Origin: Desulfosoma sp.
GTDB lineage: Bacteria > Desulfobacterota > Syntrophobacteria > Syntrophobacterales > DSM-9756
Length of the DNA stretch: 64,000 nt
Assembly: GCA_037481875.1 (NCBI GenBank)
Contig: JBBFKY010000002.1
Coordinates: 167,264 to 231,263 of the forward strand
Direction of reading: 5' to 3'
The notes under the pieces are model-generated. The model was not told the origin of the DNA, did no database searches, and saw only the letters and a list, made by a program, of their open reading frames with translations. A program made the translations under genes and the position numbers. Of the stretch, positions 1 to 8,792 are shown one piece after another. How positions within the stretch are numbered: the first letter of the stretch is position 1; each line of letters opens with the position of its first letter.

Positions 1-72
1 TTGAGTTATTGAGTCATCGAGTTAGTGAGTTATTGAGTTATTGAGTCATTGAGTTATAGAGTCATTGAGTTA
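1..72. repeat. Tandem 8-bp repeat, nine degenerate units
   Basis: Nine consecutive 8-bp units of the form TTGAGTTA or TTGAGTCA, with single-base changes, run from the window edge to about base 72. Two further related units (TTGGGTCA, TTAAGTCA) lie at about 112-127. The tract may extend further to the left. No gene is visible between base 1 and the sirtuin stop codon. A second tract with the same 8-bp period and a TGAR core lies at 55396-55470. Confidence 0.85.
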
Positions 73-181
73 GTGAAGTGGGTTGTGGAAATGGGTTGGG
101 ATAAGAGAAAATTGGGTCATTAAGTCATTGTAGTGGTTCGTGGAAACGGGTTTAGGGAAATCGAGACGGTTCCCTACGAAA

Positions 182-363
182 GTGTTCGAGAACCGATTTG
201 TCCCTGGGAGCGCAAGTGTCCCGCCCGCGCAAAAGCCGGGCTCAAGGCCCGCAGTCCCAGGAAAAAGCCCGGTTTCGCCTTTGTAGGGGCGAGTCGCCGC
301 CTCACCCCTCCCTTGAAATGGCATTAAAGACCTTGGTATCGCGGGTTCTCGAGCAGGCTTCTA
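182..363 (+). repeat. MITE-like element, copy 1
   Basis: Intergenic element of about 180 bp. The left end carries GTTCGAGAAC, and the right end carries GGTTCTCGAGCAGGCTTC, which is its approximate inverted copy. Inside are a GC-rich imperfect palindrome (GGGAGCGCAAG...CGCAGTCCCAGG) and a second hairpin built on TAGGGGCGAG. Related copies occur at 8793, 11308, 31800, 32255, 39480, 47619, 56055 and 56785. The right end runs into the stop codon of the sirtuin gene. Confidence 0.75.
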
Positions 364-1113
364 GTTGGATGTTTCGTCCACCACCTGAGGGACAAGGTCT
401 CCGGCTTTTCCCTGCAGGCTCACGTTAAAGGCGCGGCTGTAAGGGGTGGGTTCCAGGTTGATTTCCACGACGAAGGCCCCATGCTGCTGAGCATAGAGGC
501 CCATAGAAGCGGCGGGCTGGACCACGCCGGAGGTCCCGATGACCATCATGAAGTCACAATTTTCCAAAGTATTGTAAGCCTTGTGGAGCACTTCGGGGTC
601 TAGGGTTTCACCGAACCAGACCACATCGGGCCTGAGCATCCCCCCGCAGCCGTCACATAAGGGCGGAAACGGCAGAGGCACACGCCGATCTTCGGTTTTG
701 CGACCGCATTGGGTGCACCGAACCCACCAAATATTGCCGTGCAGTTCCAAAACTTGGCGGGATCCCGCCGCCTGATGCAGTCCGTCAATATTTTGAGTGA
801 GAAGGAGGAACCGTTCAATGCGTTTTTCCAAGGTTACAAGGGCCTTATGGGCTGCATTAGGCTGCAAGGGTTTGAGGATTTCACGACGATAGTTGTAGAA
901 TTCCCACACCAGTTGAGGATTTCTGGCGAAGGCTTCCGGTGTGGCCAGATCCGTCGCCCGGTAGCTGCGCCACAAACCTCCTGCTCCACGAAAAGTCGGA
1001 ACGCCGGATTCTGCAGAAATGCCCGCCCCCGTGAGCACCACAAGGTGACGGGCTTCTCGTATTTTTTCTCGAACCAGGGCCACATTTTTCGTTATTTGTT
1101 CCGGTCGAGTCAC
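361..1113 (-). CDS. cobB: NAD-dependent protein deacylase, Sir2 family
   Basis: This 250-residue protein is a class III protein deacylase that uses NAD+ to remove acyl groups from lysines in the cytoplasm. The sequence shows the family motifs in order: the NAD-binding GAGISAESGVPTFRG near residue 30, TQNIDGLH near residue 105, the catalytic His in LELHGN, two CxxC zinc pairs (CTQC and CDGC) and IGTSG near residue 193. The length is normal for bacterial sirtuins. The start is a GTG whose last bases form the stop of the upstream ATP-grasp gene (GTGA overlap), so the two are probably translated together. The stop codon touches the right end of the repeat element at 182-363. Substrates cannot be told from sequence. 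Confidence 0.93.
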   Translation of the reverse strand: MTRPEQITKNVALVREKIREARHLVVLTGAGISAESGVPTFRGAGGLWRSYRATDLATPEAFARNPQLVWEFYNYRREILKPLQPNAAHKALVTLEKRIERFLLLTQNIDGLHQAAGSRQVLELHGNIWWVRCTQCGRKTEDRRVPLPFPPLCDGCGGMLRPDVVWFGETLDPEVLHKAYNTLENCDFMMVIGTSGVVQPAASMGLYAQQHGAFVVEINLEPTPYSRAFNVSLQGKAGDLVPQVVDETSN

Positions 1114-1886
1114 AGAGCCCCTCCTTCATCCAAGGATCGAAAAATGCCGTATATGTCGAGCCCTCGGCGCCGGAATCCTTCCAGCCCATAGACCATGTTG
1201 GCTTCAAGGACCCACCAGCGGTCATGGGCGTAACAAATGTCCAAGCCGACTTCATCAAAGCGGCACACGGTAGCGGTCCATCGTGCGAAATCCAAAGCCT
1301 CTTTAGGTATGTTTTCAAAACTGATGGTGCCGCCTCGGGACACATTGTTTCGAAAATCACCCGAAGGAGCCAGCCTCCAATAAGCATGAACCACTTGTTG
1401 AGCGATGAGCACAACCCGAAGGTCCCTGTCGATGGGGAGATATTCTTGTATATATGCCGGATGATGATCGGCAAGATACACGACGAGATCTTCTCTGGAA
1501 CGCAGCAGCCATACTCCTTCACCTTGAGATGAGCCGACGGGCTTCTTGGCGATCATGGGAAAACTAAAATCTCGAAGAATCTTTTTCATTCGGTTTGTGC
1601 CGTAGTAGAGTTTGGTTCGAGGGTGCGGCACATTCAGAAGTTGAAAAAGAGACGTTTGCCGAATCTTATGGCCCATGAAAGCGTAGTAGTTTCGAGGAAA
1701 AACAATTTTTCCCAGAGACCGGAAGAGATCTTCATACAAACGGCTTGGATAATAAACCTTTGGACTTTGGACGATTCTTTCTCGGACGTCTTGGGAATAG
1801 TCGAACCAGTTAGGCTGCACGCCAACGCAGCGCACAGAGGAACATTGACGAAGGCGTTTTCCAAGAGACAGGCGTTCCTCGGACAT
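1110..1886 (-). CDS. ATP-grasp protein, RimK-like
   Basis: This 258-residue protein resembles the RimK group of ATP-grasp ligases, which join a carboxylate to an amine through an acyl phosphate. Visible parts are a lysine-containing nucleotide-binding segment (FPMIAKKPVGSSQGEGV, about residues 130-146), the YIQEYLP hinge segment and a C-terminal metal-binding end (DICY...VLEANMVYGLEGF). The N-terminal domain is short. The ATG start has a strong GGGAGAAG site just upstream. It overlaps the sirtuin gene by 4 bp, which suggests a shared transcript; the partner substrate is unknown. A role in modifying a peptide or small amine is inference only. Confidence 0.8.
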   Translation of the reverse strand: MSEERLSLGKRLRQCSSVRCVGVQPNWFDYSQDVRERIVQSPKVYYPSRLYEDLFRSLGKIVFPRNYYAFMGHKIRQTSLFQLLNVPHPRTKLYYGTNRMKKILRDFSFPMIAKKPVGSSQGEGVWLLRSREDLVVYLADHHPAYIQEYLPIDRDLRVVLIAQQVVHAYWRLAPSGDFRNNVSRGGTISFENIPKEALDFARWTATVCRFDEVGLDICYAHDRWWVLEANMVYGLEGFRRRGLDIYGIFRSLDEGGAL

Positions 1887-1912
1887 CTTCTTCTCCCTTC
1901 ACGATTTTTATG

Positions 1913-1937
1913 TGACATAAAGTCATTTCTCATGTCA
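1913..1937. promoter_or_regulatory. Inverted repeat in a divergent promoter region
   Basis: TGACAT (1913-1918) and ATGTCA (1932-1937) form a 25-bp interrupted palindrome between the ATP-grasp gene (start 1886) and the flavodoxin-like gene (start 1979). On the minus strand the right arm lies inside TTGACA, a good -35 box. The site therefore could bind a regulator of the sirtuin operon. No regulator is identified. Confidence 0.4.
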
Positions 1938-1978
1938 AAATTTTCGCAACCATACCTTTCAGGAAAAGGAGTCATTCC

Positions 1979-2572
1979 ATGGTGCACATCGTGGCTTTGT
2001 ACGGTAGCCCGAGAAAATCTGGAAACACCTCCACCCTGCTTTCCCATGCCGTCGAAGGCGCTCGCGAAGCCGGAGCCGTCGTGGATTGCTTTTATTTGCG
2101 TGACCTTAACATTTCTCCATGCCTCGAACTTTACGGTTGCAAGACTTCGGGGCGGTGCGTCATCAATGATGATTTTCAAAAGGTAGCAGATGCCATCGTG
2201 GCATCCCGAGGCATTATGCTCGCCTCGCCCGTGTTCTTTTACACGGTTTCTGCACACACCAAGATCTTCATGGATCGATGCCAATCCTTGTGGGTAAAGC
2301 GTTATTGGATCGATGAAATTCCATTTGGTTCCAAAGATTATCCTCGTCGAGGCTTCTTTATCGCCGCCGGGGCTACTCGAGGTAAAAAACTCTTTGACGG
2401 CGTGCTGCTGACCGCCCGCTATTTCTTTGACGCTTTGGGAGCCGATCTGTGGGATAGCCTTCTGGTGCGCGGTGTAGATGCTGAAGGCGATATCCTCAAA
2501 CACCCAGAGGACTTGATCGCCGCTCGTGAAAAAGGTAAAGAGTTCGCTCGAATTCTGATGGGTGGGACTTAA
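1979..2572 (+). CDS. Flavodoxin-like NAD(P)H-dependent FMN reductase family protein
   Basis: This 197-residue protein belongs to the flavodoxin-fold reductases (NADPH-dependent FMN reductase or iron-sulfur flavoprotein group). The N-terminal ALYGSPRKSGNTSTLL is the phosphate-binding loop for FMN, and SPVFFYTVSAHTKIFMDRC (about residues 82-100) is the second conserved segment. Two cysteines in the CLELYGCKTSGRC stretch resemble the position used for an Fe-S cluster in iron-sulfur flavoproteins, but the spacing is not the full classical motif. An AAAAGGAG site precedes the ATG. It is transcribed away from the sirtuin operon. The electron partner is not evident. Confidence 0.85.
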   Translation: MVHIVALYGSPRKSGNTSTLLSHAVEGAREAGAVVDCFYLRDLNISPCLELYGCKTSGRCVINDDFQKVADAIVASRGIMLASPVFFYTVSAHTKIFMDRCQSLWVKRYWIDEIPFGSKDYPRRGFFIAAGATRGKKLFDGVLLTARYFFDALGADLWDSLLVRGVDAEGDILKHPEDLIAAREKGKEFARILMGGT

Positions 2573-2575
2573 CAG

Positions 2576-2858
2576 CTTCCCCGAGAAGGGCTCTTTTTCA
2601 GGAGTGCGGGCGTTCCACCCGCATCATCAATGGGCCGAAGGGCCGCGCCTTTGGGATTAGGTTTCTCTCGCCCATGGTTGTAAGGGCGACTGAGTTGTGG
2701 GGCAGACACATCGTTCCGCCCCCACAGATGGATTGGGGCTGCCATGCTGGCATACCCCAACAGATGGTTACGGGCAAGCAAGCCTATCCTCCAGGACAGA
2801 TGGTTTGCTTACGGAGTGGCTGGCCTGCTTTCAGATTGGTCTAAAAAAGAGGAATGCC
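2576..2858. repeat. Gene-free stretch with degraded MITE-like sequence
   Basis: The 286 bp between the reductase and the transporter holds a degraded copy of the dispersed element: CCCCGAGAAG at the left, then a GC-rich palindrome around GTGCGGGCGTTCCACCCGCA (2612-2631) and GGGCCGAAGGGCC. The rest contains three loose copies of CCACAGATGG or CAACAGATGG (about 2723-2815). No coding sequence is supported here; an in-frame extension of the next gene over this stretch has no family-like residues. Confidence 0.5.
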
Positions 2859-3515
2859 ATGGAAGATAAAAGTCAGAAAGCCTTTGTTTTTCTCAACAGC
2901 CTTTTTGTCGGTAGTTTGGTCATTGCGTCGGTCCTGGCTAGCAAAATCATTACGGTTTTTGACCTAGTGGTTCCAGCCGGCGTTTTGGCCTATTGCGTAA
3001 CTTTTGTGGTGACGGATGTGGTGAGCGAATTATGGGGACGAGACAAGGCCAACACAGTGGTCTTGGGAGGCTTTGTCGCCCTTGTCTTTTCCTTGATTCT
3101 GGTACGTCTGGCCATCCTATGGCCACCAGCTCCTTTTTGGCCTCATGATCCCGCCTTTCGAACGGTCTTGGACAGTACTTCGAGGATTATTGTGGCTTCC
3201 TTGACCGCCTATCTTTTGAGTCAATACCATGACGTGTGGGCTTTTCACCTGCTACGGCGCCTCACTGGGGGAAAATTCCTATGGGTTCGAAACAATGTTT
3301 CCACAGCCCTGTCACAACTTATCGACACCGTGGTCTTTATCACCATTGCCTTTTACGGCCTGATGCCCATAACGCCACTAATCTTTGGCCAGTGGGTCAT
3401 CAAACTCGCCATTGCGCTCATAGATACCCCCGTGGTCTATGCCGCCGTCTGGCTTTTGAAAACCCGGCGATGGGCCCCTTCGTCGCCGGTGCTTCAGGCT
3501 TCTTCAAGTCGGTGA
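2859..3515 (+). CDS. Queuosine precursor transporter, YhhQ/VUT family
   Basis: This 218-residue inner-membrane protein matches the YhhQ family, which takes up the queuosine precursors preQ0 or preQ1. About six hydrophobic segments are visible, with the family-type stretches VLASKIITVFDLVVPAGVLAY near residue 26 and FVVTDVVSELWGRDKA near residue 50, and NNVSTALSQLIDTVVFITIAF near residue 150. I chose the ATG at 2859, which has an AAAGAGG site; upstream in-frame codons fall in repeat-like sequence. It lies 7 bp before the first ABC exporter gene, so one transcript is likely. No preQ1 riboswitch was recognised upstream. Confidence 0.88.
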   Translation: MEDKSQKAFVFLNSLFVGSLVIASVLASKIITVFDLVVPAGVLAYCVTFVVTDVVSELWGRDKANTVVLGGFVALVFSLILVRLAILWPPAPFWPHDPAFRTVLDSTSRIIVASLTAYLLSQYHDVWAFHLLRRLTGGKFLWVRNNVSTALSQLIDTVVFITIAFYGLMPITPLIFGQWVIKLAIALIDTPVVYAAVWLLKTRRWAPSSPVLQASSSR

Positions 3516-3522
3516 GGGCCAT

Positions 3523-5298
3523 GTGAACCGCAACCCGGCCAGAAGGCCCCGGAGTCAAGATGTTCTGGGTGCTCTGAGGTTCCTTGAACCTTTGGTGCGT
3601 CGGTATGCCTGGCGTCTCACGGTGGGTTTTCTGTGCTTAGCCGCGGTGGATATCCTTCAACTATGGATTCCTCGTGTCATGAAACACGCCATAGACGGCG
3701 TTTCTTTGGGCCATGATTCCGACCAATTGGCATTCCGGGCGGCTCAAATTATTGCCCTTGCCCTTCTTATTGCCGTCCTCAGGTACTTCTGGCGACATTT
3801 TCTTCTCGGTTTTTCTCGATTTTTGGAAAAAGACATTCGCCGGGACATGGTGGTGCATGTGCTTACGCTGGACCGAATCGCCCTGCACAAACGAAGTTCC
3901 GGCGACATTCTTGCCCTATCCGGCAATGATCTTGCCTCTGTGCAACTTGCCGCAGGCATGGGCCTGGTAGCCTTTGTGGATGCGGTTTTCATGAGCCTGG
4001 CCACTCTGGCTTTTATGGCGGCTCTGCATGGAAAGCTCACAGCCATCGCCGTGGCTCCCCTACCCTTCTTGGCTCTGGCCACACAGTTCTTGTCCAGTCG
4101 ATTGCATGAAAGGTTTGTCAAGGTCCAGGAAAAATTTTCAGAACTGACCGAATGCGCTCGCACCACTCTCGCCTCGATTCGACTGTTCAAAGCATACAAT
4201 CAGGAAGAGGCGCAAACAAAACGGTTTGATGTTTTGGGGCGAGCCTATGTGCATCACAATCTGCGAGCGGCCATGGTGGAGGGGACGCTTTTCCCCTTTG
4301 CCGGTCTGGTAGGGAACACCAGCGTGCTGCTTGTCCTTTACTTCGGTGGCCTCCTTACCATGAAAGGGACCATCACGACAGGTGATTTCGTTGCTTTCAT
4401 CACATACCTGCACCTGCTCACATGGCCTATGATGGCTTTCGGCTGGGTGGCTAATCTATTCCAAAGAGGATTGACGAGCTTGCAACGGATTCAGGATCTT
4501 CTAAACGACCGCCCTGCTTTAAGCGATCCCCCGAAGTCTGTTTGCGTTCCTGCGGCGCCTCTGATCCTAAGGCTTCACGAATGCACTTTCACCTATCCAG
4601 GCATGGAATCTCCCGTGCTCCATGAATGCTCCCTTACTTTGGAACCCGGCATTACGGGACTCGTGGGACCGACGGGTGCCGGCAAATCCACCGTATGTCA
4701 TCTTCTGGTTCGACTCTATCCCGTGCCTCGAGGCACTTACACGGTGAACGGCCGCGACGTCAACGATCTGAGCCTCACCGACCTTCGATCTCTCATTGCC
4801 TATGTGCCTCAAGAAGGGGTTCTTTTTTCAGACACGGTGGCGGCCAATATCGCTTTTGGCAAACCCTACGCCGAAAGAAAGGATATCGAAGCGGCAGCTC
4901 GAGCCGCCGCCATTCACGAAGAAATCCTTGCCATGCCTTCAGGGTATGACACACGTATTGGGGAAAAAGGGGTGCTGCTTTCCGGTGGGCAGCGTCAACG
5001 AATTGCATTGGCTCGAGCCCTTCTGCTCGACCGGCCGGTTCTCATTATCGATGACGGTCTTTCCGCGGTGGATACCGAAACAGAGCACCTGATTCTGGAG
5101 CATCTAAGACGTTATTGCCGAGGCAAAACCTGTTTGATTATTTCTCACAGAATCGCCCAGCTCATGGACGCCGGCAGACTCCTTGTCATGGAAAACGGCC
5201 GTATGGTGGATGCCGGCACCCACCACGATCTTTTGGTCCGAAATGCCTTTTACCGAACCATTTACCAGCATCAGACTCGCTCCGAGTGCGTGCGTTGA
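3523..5298 (+). CDS. ABC exporter half-transporter, degenerate ATP site subunit
   Basis: This 591-residue protein has an N-terminal six-helix exporter domain (residues about 25-310) and a C-terminal ATPase domain. The Walker A is GPTGAGKST, the signature is LLSGGQRQRIALARALL, and the Walker B is VLIIDDGLSAVD. In the last motif the catalytic Glu is Asp, as seen in the weak site of heterodimeric exporters. The partner at 5305, six bases downstream, keeps the Glu. The start is a GTG seven bases after the transporter stop. The pair probably forms one heterodimeric multidrug or lipid exporter in the inner membrane; the cargo cannot be deduced. Confidence 0.9.
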   Translation: MNRNPARRPRSQDVLGALRFLEPLVRRYAWRLTVGFLCLAAVDILQLWIPRVMKHAIDGVSLGHDSDQLAFRAAQIIALALLIAVLRYFWRHFLLGFSRFLEKDIRRDMVVHVLTLDRIALHKRSSGDILALSGNDLASVQLAAGMGLVAFVDAVFMSLATLAFMAALHGKLTAIAVAPLPFLALATQFLSSRLHERFVKVQEKFSELTECARTTLASIRLFKAYNQEEAQTKRFDVLGRAYVHHNLRAAMVEGTLFPFAGLVGNTSVLLVLYFGGLLTMKGTITTGDFVAFITYLHLLTWPMMAFGWVANLFQRGLTSLQRIQDLLNDRPALSDPPKSVCVPAAPLILRLHECTFTYPGMESPVLHECSLTLEPGITGLVGPTGAGKSTVCHLLVRLYPVPRGTYTVNGRDVNDLSLTDLRSLIAYVPQEGVLFSDTVAANIAFGKPYAERKDIEAAARAAAIHEEILAMPSGYDTRIGEKGVLLSGGQRQRIALARALLLDRPVLIIDDGLSAVDTETEHLILEHLRRYCRGKTCLIISHRIAQLMDAGRLLVMENGRMVDAGTHHDLLVRNAFYRTIYQHQTRSECVR

Positions 5299-5304
5299 GG
5301 TTTT

Positions 5305-7152
5305 ATGCATTACGGTTACGGATACTTTGAAGAAGCTCAGCTGGGACGCATTCGAGATCTCAAACTGTGGAAGCGTCTGTTGAAAATCCTACGGCCGTAT
5401 TGGAAACCCATTCTGGGAGCGGCCTTGCTCTCCCTTGTGATTTCCGCAGCCGGCTTGATCATTCCGTATCTAGTCCGGGTGGGCGTGGATCGATACATTA
5501 CTGCGGAAAATTTGGCCTGGACAGACCGCTTGCATGGCCTACGCCTGCTCGCCTTGCTTTTTATTGGTCTTATGCTTTTGGGGTTTCTGGCGAACTTTTT
5601 TCAAGTCGTCCTTCTGGAGTGGGCCGGCCAGCAAGTGATGCACGACCTCAGACAACGCCTTTTTCATCATGTGGTGCATCTGGACGTGGCCTTTTTCAAC
5701 CGACATCCCGTAGGGAAACTGGTAACACGATTGACCAACGACATTCAAAACATGCATGAAGCCATGACCTCGGTCGTGGTGACCGTTTTTAATGATTTTC
5801 TTCAGCTTTTCGGTATCCTGGTCATCCTGTTTTGGATGGATTGGCGCCTAACCGGTATGCTCTGTACAGTCATTCCCTTGATGGTTGTGGTGACTTTGTT
5901 GTTCAGCCGCCTGGCTCGAGAATCCTTTCGAGAGCTTCGAACACGACTGGCACGCATCAACGCTTTTTTACAGGAAGTTCTAAGTGGTCTTTTCATTGTG
6001 CAGCTTTTTCAAAGGGAACAAGACACAGCCTCCCGCTTTGAAAGCCTCAACGAAGCCCACCGTCTGGCTGCTTTTCGGCAAATTCACGTGTTTGGTGTTT
6101 TCATGCCGTTCATTGAAGTGGTCCATTCCACCACCGTGGCCATCATGATCTGGTATGGTGGTCGAAGTATTCTGAACGAATCCATGACTCTAGGAACTTT
6201 GATTGCCTTTCTGTCTTATGTGAGATTATGTTTTCAGCCTCTAAGGGAACTTTCCCAAAAGTATTCCATTGTGCAATCGGCTTTAGCCTCTGCCGAGAGA
6301 ATTTTTGAATTGCTGGACACCCCAAAATCACTCTCCGAACCCTCCGCTCCCAAGACCCTCCCTCACGTACGCGGTGCGCTTACCTTTGAGCACGTCTATT
6401 TTAGCTACGATGATGACCGGTTCGTGCTTCAAGATGTCTCCTTTCATGTGGATCCAGGAGAAACTTTGGCGATTGTCGGGGCAACGGGAGCCGGCAAGAC
6501 CACCTTGATTCATTTACTGGAAAAGTTTTACGAACCCACGCATGGCCGGATTCTCTTGGATGGCCATGATATGCGATGTTTGGATGTGCGATGGCTGCGT
6601 CGGCAAATCGGTTTGGTCATGCAGGACGTTTTTCTTGTGCCGGGAACACTTCGTGAAAACATCTGCCTGGATTTAACCTTGGATGCCAAGTCATTGGATC
6701 GCATCGTAGAACTCGCTCAGCTTGGCTCCCTGATTCGCCGTCTTCCTCAAGGATTGGAGACTCTCATCGGTCCAGGAGGCGTAGATCTTTCGGCGGGACA
6801 GAAGCAACTTTTGGCGTTTGCGCGCGTATTGGCACGAGACCCGAGGATCCTTATACTTGATGAGGCTACGTCTAATGTGGATTCATCCACGGAAAGAGAC
6901 ATAGAAGCTGCCGTGGAAAAGGTGTTGACGGGTCGAACGGCGATTCTTATTGCGCACCGGCTTTCCACGGTTCAAAGAGCCTCTCGAATACTTGTGCTGG
7001 AAAACGGCCGCGTGATGGAATCGGGGCGCCACGAAGATCTGCTTCGACAAAACGGTTATTACGCCAGACTCCTCCACAGCAGTCTGGTGTGTCGCTCGAC
7101 GAAGGTTAATGGAGATTTTGAATCTTCAAACCGGTTTTCATTCTCAAAGTAA
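5305..7152 (+). CDS. ABC exporter half-transporter, canonical ATP site subunit
   Basis: This 615-residue subunit has a six-helix membrane domain (about residues 35-335) followed by an ATPase domain: Walker A GATGAGKTT, Q-loop QIGLVMQDVFL, signature DLSAGQKQLLAFARVLA and Walker B ILILDEATSNVD with the catalytic Glu present. It pairs with the preceding gene, six bases away, to make a heterodimer with one full and one weakened ATP site. The last 20 residues after SSLVCRS are polar and variable. The next gene starts 11 bp after the stop, so the run continues as an operon. Confidence 0.9.
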   Translation: MHYGYGYFEEAQLGRIRDLKLWKRLLKILRPYWKPILGAALLSLVISAAGLIIPYLVRVGVDRYITAENLAWTDRLHGLRLLALLFIGLMLLGFLANFFQVVLLEWAGQQVMHDLRQRLFHHVVHLDVAFFNRHPVGKLVTRLTNDIQNMHEAMTSVVVTVFNDFLQLFGILVILFWMDWRLTGMLCTVIPLMVVVTLLFSRLARESFRELRTRLARINAFLQEVLSGLFIVQLFQREQDTASRFESLNEAHRLAAFRQIHVFGVFMPFIEVVHSTTVAIMIWYGGRSILNESMTLGTLIAFLSYVRLCFQPLRELSQKYSIVQSALASAERIFELLDTPKSLSEPSAPKTLPHVRGALTFEHVYFSYDDDRFVLQDVSFHVDPGETLAIVGATGAGKTTLIHLLEKFYEPTHGRILLDGHDMRCLDVRWLRRQIGLVMQDVFLVPGTLRENICLDLTLDAKSLDRIVELAQLGSLIRRLPQGLETLIGPGGVDLSAGQKQLLAFARVLARDPRILILDEATSNVDSSTERDIEAAVEKVLTGRTAILIAHRLSTVQRASRILVLENGRVMESGRHEDLLRQNGYYARLLHSSLVCRSTKVNGDFESSNRFSFSK

Positions 7153-7163
7153 AGGAGCATGCC

Positions 7164-7661
7164 ATGGCTGGCAAAAAGTTGAACCCGCTTAAGCTTTTCT
7201 TCCCACTTTTGTGCCTCACTTTTGGAATGGCCGGCTCTTCCCTGGCGCAACCCGCCCTGGAACAAATGGGAGGGTGGGAGAAGGGAAGCGCTTATAACCA
7301 ATTGTATAAGGCCCAGGAACGGGACAAGATCAAGGGCACCATCGTGAAGATTCAAGAGGTCGTCCCTATGAAAGGCATGAGTCCCGGGGTGGCTCTGGTT
7401 TTGGAGGACAAAGATGGAGCGAAAACCGTGGTGCACTTAGGTCCACGATGGTTTATCGATCCCAAAACCATGGGCCTACAGGTGGGGGATACAGTCAAAG
7501 TGTCCGGATGCTGGGCCGATGTGGAAGGCCAAGAAGTGTTCATGGCATCCAAGGTGAAAAAAGGCGATCATTTTGAATTTAAGGTTCGACTCACCAAGGA
7601 CGGGACACCGTTCTGGACCATGAGTCCAGAGGAATTGGCCAAAGAGACCGAAAAAGAATGA
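7164..7661 (+). CDS. Periplasmic OB-fold-like protein, function unknown
   Basis: This 165-residue protein begins with a signal peptide (KKLNPLKLFFPLLCLTFGMAGSSLAQ, cleavage after LAQ or near it). The mature part is rich in beta-strand patterns: KGTIVKIQEVVPM, GVALVLEDKDGAKTVVHLGP, LQVGDTVKVSGCWADVEGQEVFMASKV. This order (a short strand, a ligand-facing loop and VGDTVKVSG) is typical of small bacterial OB-folds that bind metal, nucleic acid or a partner protein outside the cytoplasm. An AAAGGAG site precedes the ATG. It sits between the ABC exporter and a membrane phosphoesterase and may share their transcript. No specific function can be assigned. Confidence 0.75.
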   Translation: MAGKKLNPLKLFFPLLCLTFGMAGSSLAQPALEQMGGWEKGSAYNQLYKAQERDKIKGTIVKIQEVVPMKGMSPGVALVLEDKDGAKTVVHLGPRWFIDPKTMGLQVGDTVKVSGCWADVEGQEVFMASKVKKGDHFEFKVRLTKDGTPFWTMSPEELAKETEKE

Positions 7662-7665
7662 GCCG

Positions 7666-8784
7666 ATGATCACCTTTCTGCTCGTCTTTGTCACCGTCTA
7701 CACCACCATGCACGCGGTTTTTCTTTATCGCGTGCATAGCCTTTTTGAAGGCCGAAAGGTTTTGTGGGCGGTCCTTGTCATCTTTTCCATGGCCATGATT
7801 CTTGCGCCCATGGTATGTCGTCTTCTGGAACGAACGGGTTGGGAAACCCAGGCACGCCTTGTCGCCCATGTGGGTTATCCATGGATGGGATTTCTCTTCC
7901 TGGTCTTCTGGCTTTCCCTTTTTGTGGGAGTTGTCAACGGTTTCTTATGGTTTCTGCACCGTTTTGGTTATACCGGTGTGGCTCAGATGCCGGACAAGCC
8001 GGCCGCATGGTTTGTTCTTATCGTTGGGGGTATTCTTAGCATCTACAGCACTTTGGAAGCTCAAAATATCCGCTTGGAACGAGTGCGCTTGGAGACGGAA
8101 AAACTCCCTGCTCATGTGCCTCGTTTGCTTCTCGCTCAAATATCGGATGTGCATTTGGGCCTCAACGGTGCATATGCCCGCGCGGAAAGGATCGTTCAAC
8201 TTTTACGGAACATCCGTCCTGATCTTATCATTTCCACGGGGGACTTTGTGGATGGAACACCTCATTCCCTTGACCCCCTGCTTCCTTTGTTCCAGGAGCT
8301 TCGTCCTCCTTTGGGCAAGGTGGCCATCGTGGGAAACCATGAATACTACGTGGGACTTCAAGAATCCATGGAATGGACACGACGGGCCGGGTTTCTTCTC
8401 CTCAGGGATAACGCAACGACGTTAGGTGGAGCTTTGAATGTGGTTGGCGTTGACGACACATGGAGAGATAGGCCTGAGACGGAATCGAGCCTGCTTAAAT
8501 CTGCTTCCAATGGACTTTTTACGCTCTACCTCAAACACAGACCTCAGGTAAGTAAAGCCACTCTTGGGCTGTTTGACCTTCAGCTTTCTGGTCATACGCA
8601 CCGGGGCCAGATTTTCCCTTTCTCTCTTTTTGTCGCTCTGATGTATCCTTTTTTCAACGGAACTTACGAACTGGGAGAGGGGTCCGTGCTTCATACGAAT
8701 CGAGGCACCGGCACATGGGGACCTCCCATGCGCCTCCTGGCCGCGCCGGAAATCACCCTTGTGGAGCTGGTGCGAAAGCCGTGA
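7666..8784 (+). CDS. Membrane-anchored metallophosphoesterase, YkuE-like
   Basis: This 372-residue protein has four hydrophobic helices in the first 130 residues, then a calcineurin-like phosphoesterase domain. The metal ligands are all visible: SDVHLG near 165, STGDFVDG near 192, VGNHEYYVG near 225 and LSGHTHRGQ near 310. Proteins of this build act on phospholipid head groups or UDP-sugar lipids at the membrane surface; the actual substrate here is not known. The ATG lies five bases after the previous stop. A copy of the dispersed repeat element begins nine bases after the stop codon. Confidence 0.9.
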   Translation: MITFLLVFVTVYTTMHAVFLYRVHSLFEGRKVLWAVLVIFSMAMILAPMVCRLLERTGWETQARLVAHVGYPWMGFLFLVFWLSLFVGVVNGFLWFLHRFGYTGVAQMPDKPAAWFVLIVGGILSIYSTLEAQNIRLERVRLETEKLPAHVPRLLLAQISDVHLGLNGAYARAERIVQLLRNIRPDLIISTGDFVDGTPHSLDPLLPLFQELRPPLGKVAIVGNHEYYVGLQESMEWTRRAGFLLLRDNATTLGGALNVVGVDDTWRDRPETESSLLKSASNGLFTLYLKHRPQVSKATLGLFDLQLSGHTHRGQIFPFSLFVALMYPFFNGTYELGEGSVLHTNRGTGTWGPPMRLLAAPEITLVELVRKP

Positions 8785-8792
8785 AGTGCTTT

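Noticed and set aside
1-80. CRISPR array at the window edge
   Set aside because: The units are 8 bp with no spacers; this is a simple tandem repeat.
881-1532. Open frames antisense or shifted over the sirtuin and ATP-grasp genes
   Set aside because: They lack motifs and ribosome sites and are shadows of the well-supported genes.
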